Shown: positions 55,108 through 63,686 of the stretch, piece by piece
Position numbering within the stretch: the first letter of the stretch is position 1
Layout of the letters: each line of letters begins with the position of its first letter
From: Micromonospora saelicesensis
Lineage (GTDB): Bacteria > Actinomycetota > Actinomycetes > Mycobacteriales > Micromonosporaceae
Length of the DNA stretch: 64,000 bases
Assembly: GCF_900091575.1 (NCBI RefSeq)
Contig: NZ_FMCR01000003.1
Location: 434,001 to 498,000 of the forward strand
Reading direction: 5' to 3'
Translations under genes and position numbers: made by a program
The notes under the pieces: model-generated
Told to the model about the DNA's origin: nothing
What the model saw: the letters and a program-made list of their open reading frames with translations, nothing else
Database searches by the model: none

Positions 55108-56505
55108 ATGAAAGCCCTCGGTGAGGCTCGTCCCGCCTCTCGACAGAGATCTGGCTGGCGGTCAGGGTTGGCCGCGGCGGCGGCCGCGGTCATGGCGACC
55201 AGCACACTCGTCGCGGTCAACGCGGCGCCCGCGACGGCAGCGACAGTGGACACCAATGCCTCCTACGTGCTGGTGAATCGCAACAGCGGTAAGGCGTTGG
55301 ACCTGTACGCCTCGGCCACCAACGACGGGGCGCGGATCAGTCAGTGGACGCGTAACAACGGGGTCAATCAGCAGTGGCAGTTCGTGGACTCCGGGGGTGG
55401 CTACTACCGGATCAAGTCGCGGCACTCGGGCAAGGTGCTCGACGTCAGCGGCTTCTCCACCGCCGACGGCGGCGCGATCGTGCAGTGGTCCGACCTCAAC
55501 GGCACGAACCAGCAGTTCCGGCTGGCCGACTCGGACGGTGGCTACGTTCGGCTGATCAACCGCAACAGCAACAAGGCCATCGAGGTGCAGGGCGCGTCCA
55601 CCGCCGACGGCGGGAACGTGGTGCAGTACGCCGACTGGAACGGCACCAACCAGCAGTGGCAGCTCGTCCGCGTCGACGGCGGGACCGACCCCACGACGCC
55701 ACCCCCGTCGGGTGGCAGCGGGTGCGGCAAGGCACCGGCGCTGGCCAGCGGCACGCACACGATCCAGAGCAACGGCAAGACCCGGACCTTCATCCTGCGG
55801 GTGCCCGCCAACTACAACAACAGCAACCCCTACCGACTGATCTTCGCCTTCCACTGGCGGGGCGGCACCATGCAGGAGATCTCCTCCGGCGGCACCAGCG
55901 GGACCCCGTGGTCCTACTACGGGCAGCAGGAGCAGTCGAACAACACCGCGATCCTGGTGGCGCCCCAGGGATTCGGCAACGGCTGGGGCAACTCCGGCGG
56001 TGAGGACATCACCTTCGTCGACGACATGATCAGCCGGATCGAGAGCAGCCTCTGCGTCAACCCGAGGCAGCGGTTCGCGCTCGGCTTCAGCTGGGGTGGC
56101 GGCATGAGCTACGCCGTCGCCTGTGCGCGGGCCAATGCCTTCCGCGCGGTCGCCGTCATCTCCGGCGGGCAGATCAGCGGCTGCAGTGGCGGTACGCAGC
56201 CCATCGCGTACTTCGGACTGCACGGCATCTCGGACAACGTCCTGGGCATCTCGGGTGGCCGGGCGTTGCGCGACACGTTCGTCCGGAACAACGGCTGCAC
56301 CGCGCAGAGCCCGCGCGAGCCGGCGGCCGGCAGCCGCACGCACGTCACGACCACCTACTCGGGTTGCCGGGCCGGATACCCGGTGCAGTGGGCCGCGTAC
56401 GACAACGGCCACATGCCCGGCCCGGTGGACGGCACCTATGCCGAGAGCGGCATCACCACCTGGACCAAGGGTGAGATCTGGAGGTTCTTCGCCCAGTTCT
56501 CGTGA
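55108..56505 (+). CDS. Secreted ricin-module esterase (CE1/PHB-depolymerase type)
   Basis: The ATG behind GAAGGAGTGGACC gives 465 aa. Signal peptide about 1-45. The N-terminal ricin module (about 48-185) has the three repeats [40 protein letters not shown] and [20 protein letters not shown]. After a Pro/Gly linker comes the esterase: AFHWRGGTMQEISSG (oxyanion), nucleophile in FALGFSWGGGMSYAVACA, Asp in GLHGISDNVLG, and His in YDNGHMPGPVDG. Fungal-type feruloyl esterase and acetylxylan esterase relatives share this plan. It probably removes phenolic or acetyl groups from xylan cut by the neighbouring xylanase. Confidence 0.9.
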   Translation: MKALGEARPASRQRSGWRSGLAAAAAAVMATSTLVAVNAAPATAATVDTNASYVLVNRNSGKALDLYASATNDGARISQWTRNNGVNQQWQFVDSGGGYYRIKSRHSGKVLDVSGFSTADGGAIVQWSDLNGTNQQFRLADSDGGYVRLINRNSNKAIEVQGASTADGGNVVQYADWNGTNQQWQLVRVDGGTDPTTPPPSGGSGCGKAPALASGTHTIQSNGKTRTFILRVPANYNNSNPYRLIFAFHWRGGTMQEISSGGTSGTPWSYYGQQEQSNNTAILVAPQGFGNGWGNSGGEDITFVDDMISRIESSLCVNPRQRFALGFSWGGGMSYAVACARANAFRAVAVISGGQISGCSGGTQPIAYFGLHGISDNVLGISGGRALRDTFVRNNGCTAQSPREPAAGSRTHVTTTYSGCRAGYPVQWAAYDNGHMPGPVDGTYAESGITTWTKGEIWRFFAQFS

Positions 56506-56578
56506 CTCTTGTCGGGCACAGCTGGCGGCGCCTGCTCCCGTACCTCGGGGGGCGGGCGCCGTCCGTTGTCAGTGACGG

Positions 56579-57349
56579 TCAGCGTTCGAGGCGGACCGGG
56601 CTCCCCGAGCCACTGCGACGGACCAGCCAGGCCTCGGTGATGTGGGTGAACATCGCTTCGGCGGCGCCGTTGGGATCGTGGGCCGCGATGCGTTCGTAGA
56701 TGCGTCGGTGCCCCTGGTTGGACGCCACGCACAACGCCCGTTCGGTCCGGCCCATGTACCGGGCGGTGTTGATGACCTGGCTCTCCAGCGCGCGTACGAC
56801 GCCACGGGCGATACGGTTCCCGGATGCCTGCATGATCGTGTCGTGGAAGGCCCGGTCGTGGTCGTGGTAGGTGACGTGGTCGTCGACGAGCTCGTCCATC
56901 CGGTCGACCATGGCCCGCAGTCGATCGACGGTCTCGCTGTCGGCGAGACGGGCGGCGACGTTCGCCATGTCGGACTCCAGCACCCGCCGGGTGACGACCA
57001 GGTCGTCGAGGATGGCGAGGCTGTCGTCCACCGCGATGGTGGCCGCGAGGACGAGTTCGTCGAGCATGTCCCAGTGTGACGGTGGGGTGACCATGGTGCC
57101 GGCCCCCTGACGGACCTGCACCAGCCCCTTCTCCTGAAGGATCTTCACTGCTTCCCGGACGACGGTCCGGCTCACGCCGAAGGTCTCGCAGAGGATCGGC
57201 TCGGGAGGCAGGGATGTCCCGGACGGGTGTACGCCGCGGACGATGCGCTCCACCAGCTCGGCGGTGACCGCCCTGGCGAGGTTGGTCGGCCGACGCACCC
57301 ACGCCGGGGTCGCCGGGCTGTTCAGGGCTGTCTCCTGCGGTGGCGTCAT
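56579..57349 (-). CDS. GntR family regulator with FCD domain
   Basis: The protein is 256 aa. The winged helix has LARAVTAELVERIVRGVHPS, PPEPILCETFGVSRTVVREA and VKILQEKGLVQVRQGAGTMV. The FCD ligand domain (about 95-235) has LDDLVVTRRVLESDMANVAA, YHDHDRAFHDTIMQASGNR and NQGHRRIYERIAAHDP; the metal-binding D, H, H are visible in these. FCD regulators respond to sugar acids or similar. It is divergent from the ABC/oxidation operon and probably controls it. Confidence 0.93.
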   Translation of the reverse strand: MTPPQETALNSPATPAWVRRPTNLARAVTAELVERIVRGVHPSGTSLPPEPILCETFGVSRTVVREAVKILQEKGLVQVRQGAGTMVTPPSHWDMLDELVLAATIAVDDSLAILDDLVVTRRVLESDMANVAARLADSETVDRLRAMVDRMDELVDDHVTYHDHDRAFHDTIMQASGNRIARGVVRALESQVINTARYMGRTERALCVASNQGHRRIYERIAAHDPNGAAEAMFTHITEAWLVRRSGSGSPVRLER

Positions 57350-57406
57350 GTCCCCCTCCGAATGGCTCGCCGTGGCACGACGTCTGGGTCAGTGTACGGC
57401 CGACTG

Positions 57407-57425
57407 TTGACGTCACACGTCATAC
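57407..57425. promoter_or_regulatory. Putative GntR operator (copy 2) over an ABC promoter
   Basis: TTGACGTCACACGTCATAC has the dyad TGACGT-CAC-ACGTCA. TTGACG (57407-57412), 17 bases and TACCTT (57430-57435) can be the promoter of the ABC operon, so the dyad covers its -35 box. The site lies between the GntR gene and the binding-protein gene. It differs at one base from 40187-40205. Confidence 0.7.
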
Positions 57426-57496
57426 GAGTTACCTTCCGGTCAACATTTGGCTCGCGGGGCACCCGCCGGCCACCCCCCATACAGAGGTGACAATCG

Positions 57497-58759
57497 ATGA
57501 GACAGCGCGCAATATGGTCGGCCGTCCTCGTTGTGGGCCTGGCCCTGGCCGGTTGTGGAAGTGCTAGCGATTCGGGCAAGTCAACCAGTTCGGACGGCAA
57601 GTTGGTCGTTTGGGACTGGAAGTCCGGCGAGCCGTTCGCCAAATCCTATCTGGACAAGGCCAAGGCCGACTTCAAGAAGAAGCACCCCGACGTCGAGGTG
57701 GAGTTCGTCGCACAGCCCTTCGACCAGTACTACACCCTGCTCGGTGCGGCGATCCAGTCCGGCAAGGGCCCGGACGTCATGCTGTTCAACGGTGGCGGTC
57801 AGATCCGCGACCGGGTGGACGCGCTGGTGCCCCTCGACGACTACGTGGCAGAGGACAAGCAGCGGCTGGCCGGCTGGGAGGCATTCGCCAAGGACGGCAA
57901 GACCTACGCCGCCCCGGTGACGCTGCAGGGTTACCCCATTTACTACAACAAGGCGATCTACCAGAAGGCGAACCTCGACCCGGCGAGCCCGGCCACCACG
58001 TGGGACAAGTTCGTCGCCGACTGCGCCGCCATCGCCAAGGCCGGCTCCAAGTGCTTCGCCCTCGGCAACAAGGAGGGCGTCGGCATTCAGTTCTGGCTCT
58101 CCAGCATGGGCTCGACCACCCTCACCGCCGCGGAGTACGACGCCTGGATCGCCGGCAAGCGCGACTGGAACTCGGCCAACGTCAAGCGGCTCTTCCAGAC
58201 CTGGAAGGAGACCGGCGACAAGAAGATGAACAGCGACGGGGCCAACTCGACAGCCATGTTCAACGACTCCTTCGCGCTCTTCCAGTCCGGTAAGGCCGCG
58301 CACGTGATGGGTCTGATGTCGGACGTGGGTCACTGGCAGGACTTCAACGAGTTCCTGACCCCGGAGAAGCTCGGCGTCATGAAGGCCCCGATCGTCACCG
58401 CCGGCACCACGCCGACCCTCCCGTACGACGGTGGCATCGGCTACGCGGTCGCCAAGTGGACGAAGGACCCGAAGGTGGCCGCCGACCTGGCGCGCTCCCT
58501 GAGCTCGGCCGACGCCTTGAAGGCCTTCTACGCCGACGCCGGCGCGATCGCCGCCGACACCACCATCGACGTGTCGCAGGCCGGGCCGGCCGTCGCCACG
58601 ATCGTCGGCGAGCTGAAGACCGGCAAGCCCGCTCTGCACGTGGCGCTCTCCTCGAAGACGCTGGACCTGATGGGGCGCCTCTCCCAGCAGCTGCTCAGCG
58701 GATCGGTCACCGTCGACGAGGTGGTGAAGCAGTTGGCCGCTTCCGACCAGGCGGGCTGA
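57497..58759 (+). CDS. Sugar ABC transporter substrate-binding lipoprotein (second system)
   Basis: The protein is 420 aa with a lipoprotein signal (LVVGLALAGCGS, C20). The CUT1 binding fold has KLVVWDWKSGEPFAKSYLDK, VEVEFVAQPFDQYYTLLGAA, GPDVMLFNGGGQIRDRVDAL and YAAPVTLQGYPIYYNKAIY. A later GGIGYAVAKWTKDPKVAADLA is also typical. It binds a mono- or oligosaccharide for the two permeases that follow. The downstream catabolic genes suggest a neutral or deoxy sugar such as L-fucose (inference). Confidence 0.94.
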   Translation: MRQRAIWSAVLVVGLALAGCGSASDSGKSTSSDGKLVVWDWKSGEPFAKSYLDKAKADFKKKHPDVEVEFVAQPFDQYYTLLGAAIQSGKGPDVMLFNGGGQIRDRVDALVPLDDYVAEDKQRLAGWEAFAKDGKTYAAPVTLQGYPIYYNKAIYQKANLDPASPATTWDKFVADCAAIAKAGSKCFALGNKEGVGIQFWLSSMGSTTLTAAEYDAWIAGKRDWNSANVKRLFQTWKETGDKKMNSDGANSTAMFNDSFALFQSGKAAHVMGLMSDVGHWQDFNEFLTPEKLGVMKAPIVTAGTTPTLPYDGGIGYAVAKWTKDPKVAADLARSLSSADALKAFYADAGAIAADTTIDVSQAGPAVATIVGELKTGKPALHVALSSKTLDLMGRLSQQLLSGSVTVDEVVKQLAASDQAG

Positions 58760-58763
58760 CCTC

Positions 58764-59744
58764 GTGCCGATCGGAAACACGCAACCGTCGGTCCGTCCGG
58801 CTTCGGCCGGACGGGCCGGCGGGGCGGCGGTCACCCCCGCCGCGCATCGGAGTGGGGCCCGACCCCGTCGCACCCGTGGCGGCCTGGGGGCCGAGCGCTA
58901 CGCCCCCTACATCCTGGTCCTTCCGGCCGTTCTGATCATCGTGCTGCTGCGGCTCTACCCGCTGTTGCTGGGCGTCAACTTCTCCTTCACCGGTGACGGC
59001 GAGCAGAACGGGACGGCGGTCGGGTTCGGCAACTACCGCGAGCTGTTCGCGGATCCGCTGTTCCAGACCGCGCTGAGCAACGTCGGGCTGCTGGTGCTCC
59101 TGCTGCCGGTGGCGGTGGCGATCCCCGGACTGCTCGCGACGTTCATCTACCTCCGGGTGCCGGGCCACCGCTTCTACCGCAGCGTCTACTTCTTTCCGGC
59201 GGTGCTCTCACCGGTCATCGTGGGTGCGATCTTCAACCTGTTGCTCGCCTTCGACGGCCCGCTCAACGCCGTGCTCGGGTCGTTCGGCGTCGGTCCGGTG
59301 GACTGGCTCGGGGACCCGGACATCGCCATGTTCATGGTGGTGGGTGTGCACATCTGGGCCACCTTCGGGATGGCCCTGGTGGTGTTCCTCGCCGGCTTCG
59401 CCACGCTGGACGCCGCGCTCCTGGACGCCGCCCGGGTGGACGGGGCGACGCTGCGCCAAGTCGTCTGGCACGTCATCATCCCGGCCCTCTCGCGCACCAT
59501 CCAGTTCGTCTTCGTGACCACGATGATCGGGATGCTGACCTCCATGTTCGGGCTGCTCTACATCATGACCAGCGGTGGGCCGGAGGGGTCGACGTACCTG
59601 CCGGAGTTCTACATCTGGAAGCAGCAGGGTCAGATGAACCGTCCGGCTCTCGCGTCGGCGGCCTCGACGATCCTCTTCATGATCATGCTCGTCGTGGGGC
59701 TGTTGCAGATCAAGCTGCTCGAACGCTCCGGAAAGGAGGACTGA
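58764..59744 (+). CDS. Sugar ABC transporter permease (MalF type, second system)
   Basis: A GTG gives 326 aa; a later start is possible because the first 45 residues are low-complexity. Six membrane segments begin with YILVLPAVLIIVLLRLYPLLLG. The EAA loop is DAALLDAARVDGATLRQVVW, then HVIIPALSR. The last loop SGGPEGSTYLPEFYIWKQQG is typical of CUT1 members. Its stop overlaps the next ATG by one base (TGATG). It starts 5 bases after the binding-protein gene. Confidence 0.92.
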   Translation: MPIGNTQPSVRPASAGRAGGAAVTPAAHRSGARPRRTRGGLGAERYAPYILVLPAVLIIVLLRLYPLLLGVNFSFTGDGEQNGTAVGFGNYRELFADPLFQTALSNVGLLVLLLPVAVAIPGLLATFIYLRVPGHRFYRSVYFFPAVLSPVIVGAIFNLLLAFDGPLNAVLGSFGVGPVDWLGDPDIAMFMVVGVHIWATFGMALVVFLAGFATLDAALLDAARVDGATLRQVVWHVIIPALSRTIQFVFVTTMIGMLTSMFGLLYIMTSGGPEGSTYLPEFYIWKQQGQMNRPALASAASTILFMIMLVVGLLQIKLLERSGKED

Positions 59745-60571
59745 TGTCTCGCCTCCGCCTGGGACGGTGGCTGATCGCCATCCCCATGTCGCTGCTCGCC
59801 CTGGCGACGATCTACCCCCTGCTGTTCACCGCCAACGTCGCGATGAAGACCCGGCGTGACTACATCCTCGACCGGTTCGGCCTGACCGACGCTCTGCGCT
59901 GGGAGAACATCAGCACGGCGTGGACCAGCGTCGGCATGGGCCGTTACTTCGTCAACTCGCTGTTCGTGGTGACGGTGTCGGTGCTCCTGCTGCTGCTGTT
60001 CGGGTCGATGGCCGGCTTCGCCCTGAGCCAGCTACGGTTCCGCGGCTCGTCGGCGTTGTTCCTGGGTTGCCTCGCGGGGCTCTTCATCCCGTTCCAGGTG
60101 ATCATGGTGCCGCTCGCCCGGATCATGGCCGACACCGCGCTCATCGACACGTACCCTGGCCTGATCCTGGTCTACGTGGCCCAGTTCCTGCCCTTCACGG
60201 TCTTTCTCATGACGAGCTACTACAAGGGCATTCCCCCGGAGATCGTCGACGCCGCGCGGATCGACGGCAGCACGGTGTACGGCGTGTACCGCCGGATCAT
60301 GCTGCCGCTGGGCACCCCGGCGCTGCTGTCGGTCGGCATCCTCAACGCCCTGTTCTGTTGGAACGACGTACTCATGGCGCTGGTGATGATGCCCTCGGCG
60401 GAACACCGGACGCTCATGATCGGCGTGACCTCGCTGCGCGGGCAGTACTCCGACAACATCCCCACCTTCGCGTCCGGGGTGCTGATCGCCGCGATACCCG
60501 TCCTGTTGGTCTACCTGTTCCTCCAGCGCCAAATTGCCGACGGCGTGGCCGCCGGTTCCACGAAGGGTTGA
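59744..60571 (+). CDS. Sugar ABC transporter permease (MalG type, second system)
   Basis: The protein is 275 aa with six membrane segments. It starts LIAIPMSLLALATIYPLLFT, has IPFQVIMVPLARIMADTALI and the EAA loop PPEIVDAARIDGSTVYGVYR, and then RIMLPLGTPALLSVGILNALFCWNDVLMAL, cited as PALLSVGILNALFCWNDVL. Upstream coupling to the MalF-type partner is tight. The next gene starts one base after its stop. Confidence 0.93.
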   Translation: MSRLRLGRWLIAIPMSLLALATIYPLLFTANVAMKTRRDYILDRFGLTDALRWENISTAWTSVGMGRYFVNSLFVVTVSVLLLLLFGSMAGFALSQLRFRGSSALFLGCLAGLFIPFQVIMVPLARIMADTALIDTYPGLILVYVAQFLPFTVFLMTSYYKGIPPEIVDAARIDGSTVYGVYRRIMLPLGTPALLSVGILNALFCWNDVLMALVMMPSAEHRTLMIGVTSLRGQYSDNIPTFASGVLIAAIPVLLVYLFLQRQIADGVAAGSTKG

Positions 60572-60572
60572 C

Positions 60573-61796
60573 ATGCGGATCACGGGATATCGGACGCTCT
60601 CCACGGTTCAGGAATGGGGCCGACCAGTCGGCGACGCCAACGGGGTCTTCTCCGACGGGGTGGTCCCGGTCTCGATCGTCGTCGTCGACACCGACGAGGG
60701 CATCTCGGGAGTCGGCCTCGGGCCGCACGTCGAGATCGAGCGGATCTTCCCAGCCATCGAGGGCGAAGACCCCCGGGCCGTGACGTCCCTGTACGACCGC
60801 ATGTTGCGGCACACGTTCAAGGCGGGTCACGCCGGGCCGGTGTTCGGCACCATCGGTGCTCTGGACACCGCACTGTGGGACATCAAGGCGCAGGCCGCCG
60901 GCGAACCGCTGTGGCGGTTGCTGGGCGGGCGGGACCGACGGGTCACCGCCTACGCGTCCGGGCTGGACATCGGGCTCACCGACGACGAACTCGTCGCGGA
61001 GTACGAGGTCTACGCGAGCCGCGGCCTGCGAGCGGCCAAGCTCAAGGGCGGCCTCGACATCGAGCGCGATCGGCACCGCCTGAGCCTGGTCAGGGATGTC
61101 CTGACCGAGGCCGGGCACGGTCGACGGCCGGGCCTGATGCTCGACGTCAACGAGGCGTGGACCCGCAAGCAGGCGGTCCGGCATGTCTGCGAACTGGAAC
61201 GCACACTGGACCTCATCTGGATCGAGGAACCGGTCCGGCGCTGGGACGCCGAGGGTCTCGCCGCGGTCAGCCGAGGCGTGTCCGCGTCGGTCGCGACCGG
61301 TGAGAACCTCACCGGGCTCGAACAGTACCGTCCGCTGATCGCCGCCGGTGCTGTCGACATCGTCCAGATGGCGGCCGTCTGGGGGGTCACCCACTTCCTG
61401 CGGGCGTCCGCCCTGGCCCACGCCCACGACCTGCCGGTCAGCCCGATCGGCAACAGCCCGGTCGGGCTGCTGCACGCCGCGACCTCGGTGCCAAACCACC
61501 TGACCAGCGAGTTGCAGGACCTGCACACACCCGTTGGTGTCTCCATCGACCTGCACGTCGAGGATGGCGCCTTCATCCTCGGCGACGCACCCGGGCTAGG
61601 GGTCCGGGTGGACGAGGAGCGGATCCGGGCGGTCAACCGCCGCCCGCAGGCGCAGACGGCCGACAGCCCCAACGTCCGGCCGGAACGGGCCGGACGACGG
61701 CTGCTGGCCGGAGTCGACGGGGTGATCCCCACCGGCCAGGTGCCTGTCGTGTCGCTGAACTCCCGCAACGAGGTGTCGCCGACCGCACGGCACTGA
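60573..61796 (+). CDS. Enolase-superfamily (MR/MLE) sugar-acid dehydratase-like enzyme
   Basis: The ATG at MRITGYRTLSTVQEWG gives 407 aa. The capping domain is followed by the TIM barrel with K156 and K158 in AAKLKGGLD, and metal ligands D191 in LMLDVNEAW, E218 in IWIEEPVRRW and E244 in VATGENLTG. The region where MR-group enzymes carry a catalytic His (often PH) reads LPVSPIGNSPVGLLHA and lacks it. About 45 residues extend past the family's usual end. It probably dehydrates a sugar acid such as L-fuconate, judged by the operon, but the missing His leaves another reaction open. Confidence 0.8.
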   Translation: MRITGYRTLSTVQEWGRPVGDANGVFSDGVVPVSIVVVDTDEGISGVGLGPHVEIERIFPAIEGEDPRAVTSLYDRMLRHTFKAGHAGPVFGTIGALDTALWDIKAQAAGEPLWRLLGGRDRRVTAYASGLDIGLTDDELVAEYEVYASRGLRAAKLKGGLDIERDRHRLSLVRDVLTEAGHGRRPGLMLDVNEAWTRKQAVRHVCELERTLDLIWIEEPVRRWDAEGLAAVSRGVSASVATGENLTGLEQYRPLIAAGAVDIVQMAAVWGVTHFLRASALAHAHDLPVSPIGNSPVGLLHAATSVPNHLTSELQDLHTPVGVSIDLHVEDGAFILGDAPGLGVRVDEERIRAVNRRPQAQTADSPNVRPERAGRRLLAGVDGVIPTGQVPVVSLNSRNEVSPTARH

Positions 61797-61819
61797 GCTG
61801 ACCACCAGAACAGGAAAGG

Positions 61820-61851
61820 CGTGGGTGCATCGCGACGGCGATGCACCCACG
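61820..61851 (+). terminator. Hairpin inside the sugar-oxidation operon
   Basis: CGTGGGTGCATCGC and GCGATGCACCCACG are perfect 14-base complements around GACG. It lies 24 bases after the enolase-family stop and 51 bases before the zinc dehydrogenase ATG. It may end part of the transcripts or protect an RNA end, so that downstream genes are made in different amounts. Confidence 0.65.
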
Positions 61852-61902
61852 ACCATGCCCGGTCGGCACGACCGACGTACCGACCGTCGAGACGGAGGAA
61901 CG

Positions 61903-62928
61903 ATGAAGGCAGTCGTCTACCGGGGAGCGCGAGACCTCGGAATCGAGAACCGGGACCCGGAGCCACCGGGTCCCGGCCAGGTACGGATCGAGGTGGCGTA
62001 CACCGGCATCTGCGGTACGGATCTGCACATCTACCACGGGGACATGGACGCCCGGGTTGGTGACTCCGCGATCATCGGGCACGAGATGTCCGGGCGGATC
62101 GCGGCCGTCGGCGAGGGCGTGACCGGCTGGAACATCGGCCAGGCCGTCACCGTGATGCCGACCCGGCCCTGCGGACGCTGCGCCGCCTGCCAGCGGGGCA
62201 ACTCCCACGTCTGCCACGCGATGAACTTCCTCGGCATCGACTCACCGGGTTCCATGCAGTCCTCCTGGACGGTGCCGGTGGAGCTGGTTCTGCCGCTTCC
62301 GGAGGAGTTGCCGCTCGACCACGCGGCGCTCGTCGAGCCGGTGGCGGTCGCCGTGCACGACGTACGCCGGGGGAACGTGACCGCCGACGACCAGGTGGTA
62401 GTGGTCGGTGGTGGGCCGGTCGGCGTCCTCATCGCCACCGTCGCGCGGGGCCGTGGCGCGCGGGTGCTCCTCGTCGAGCCGGACCCGTTCCGACGCGAGG
62501 TGGCGGAGGGGATCGGGATCGAGGCCGTCGACCCGCGAGCGACCGACGTCGTGGCGCTGGTCAACGACCGTACCGATGGCGCGGGCGCCGACATCGCCTT
62601 CGAGGTGTCCGGCTCCCCGGCCGGCGTCACCACGGCGGTCGACGTCCTCACCACTCGCGGGCGGCTGGTCATGGTGGCGATCCATCCTCAGCCCCGCGAG
62701 GTCAACCTGCACCGGTTCTTCTGGCGTGAGCTGGAACTCCTGGGTGCCCGGCTGTATCAGCGCGACGACATGGTGGAGGCGATCCGGTTGGTCGCCTCGG
62801 GTGCGATCCCGGCACAGCAGCTGATCTCCCGGGTCGAGCCGGTCGAGGCGGCCAGCGCGGCCTTCGAGGCGCTGGAGGGTGGCGGCGTCATGAAGGTGCT
62901 GCTCGATGTGCGGGAGGGTAACCAGTGA
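61903..62928 (+). CDS. Zinc-dependent MDR dehydrogenase
   Basis: The ATG behind GACGGAGGAACG gives 341 aa. Catalytic zinc ligands are C37 in TGICGTDLHIYHG and H60-E61 in IIGHEMSG. Structural zinc cysteines C90, C93, C96 and C104 are in PTRPCGRCAACQRGNSHVC. The NAD fold has VVVVGGGPVGVLIATVARGR and LLVEPD. It resembles polyol and threonine dehydrogenases. In this operon it may oxidise a keto-deoxy sugar acid or a free sugar. It overlaps the SDR gene by 4 bases (GTGA). Confidence 0.93.
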   Translation: MKAVVYRGARDLGIENRDPEPPGPGQVRIEVAYTGICGTDLHIYHGDMDARVGDSAIIGHEMSGRIAAVGEGVTGWNIGQAVTVMPTRPCGRCAACQRGNSHVCHAMNFLGIDSPGSMQSSWTVPVELVLPLPEELPLDHAALVEPVAVAVHDVRRGNVTADDQVVVVGGGPVGVLIATVARGRGARVLLVEPDPFRREVAEGIGIEAVDPRATDVVALVNDRTDGAGADIAFEVSGSPAGVTTAVDVLTTRGRLVMVAIHPQPREVNLHRFFWRELELLGARLYQRDDMVEAIRLVASGAIPAQQLISRVEPVEAASAAFEALEGGGVMKVLLDVREGNQ

Positions 62929-63686
62929 CGGCGATGTTCGACCTGTCCGGCCAGACGGCCGTCGTGACCGGGGCGCGGCGCGGTATCGGCCTTGCCATGG
63001 CCGAGGCCCTGGCCCTGGCCGGCGCCGACATCGTGGGCGTCTCCGCCCAGCTCGAAGCGGAGGGCAGCGAGGTCGAACGCCGGGTGCGCGCCACCGGCCG
63101 CCGGTTCACCGCGCTGCGGGCGGACCTCGGCGACCGGGCGGCCGTGCACCGGTTGGCCAGCGACATCATCGCTCTCGGGCCGGTCGACATCCTGGTGAAC
63201 AACGGCGGCACGATCGCTCGGACCCCGGCCGCGGAGCACCCGGACGAGATGTGGGACCACGTGATCGAGGTGAACCTCAGCAGCCAGTTCATCCTCAGCC
63301 GGGAGATCGGCCGGACGATGGTCGAGCGCGGCCGAGGGAAGATCATTTTCACCGCGTCGCTGTTGAGTTTCCAGGGCGGAATCACCGTCCCCGGTTACGC
63401 CGCGTCGAAGTCGGGCGTGGCCGGCCTCACCAAGGCGCTGGCGAACGAGTGGGCAGCCCGCGGGGTCAACGTCAACGCCATCGCGCCCGGCTACATCGCC
63501 ACCGACAACACGCAGGCGCTGCGCGACGACCCCGACCGCAACGAGGCGATCCTCGGCCGGATCCCGGCCGGGCGGTGGGGCCGGGCCGACGATCTCGGCG
63601 GTGCCACGGTTTTCCTGGCGTCGACCGCGTCGGACTACGTCAACGGCGTCGTGCTGCCCGTCGACGGCGGCTGGTTGGGCCGATGA
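62925..63686 (+). CDS. SDR family dehydrogenase
   Basis: The GTG overlaps the previous stop, giving 253 aa. The Rossmann motif is VVTGARRGIGLAMA, the second motif is DILVNNGGTIA (NNGG variant of NNAG), and catalytic residues are Ser in FTASLLSFQGG and Tyr/Lys in GYAASKSGVAG. The end is family-typical: GATVFLASTASDYVNGVVLPVDGGW, cited as FLASTASDYVNGVVLPVDGG. Relatives include gluconate 5-dehydrogenases and 2-keto-3-deoxy-L-fuconate dehydrogenase. The stop overlaps the next start (ATGA). Confidence 0.92.
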   Translation: MTAMFDLSGQTAVVTGARRGIGLAMAEALALAGADIVGVSAQLEAEGSEVERRVRATGRRFTALRADLGDRAAVHRLASDIIALGPVDILVNNGGTIARTPAAEHPDEMWDHVIEVNLSSQFILSREIGRTMVERGRGKIIFTASLLSFQGGITVPGYAASKSGVAGLTKALANEWAARGVNVNAIAPGYIATDNTQALRDDPDRNEAILGRIPAGRWGRADDLGGATVFLASTASDYVNGVVLPVDGGWLGR

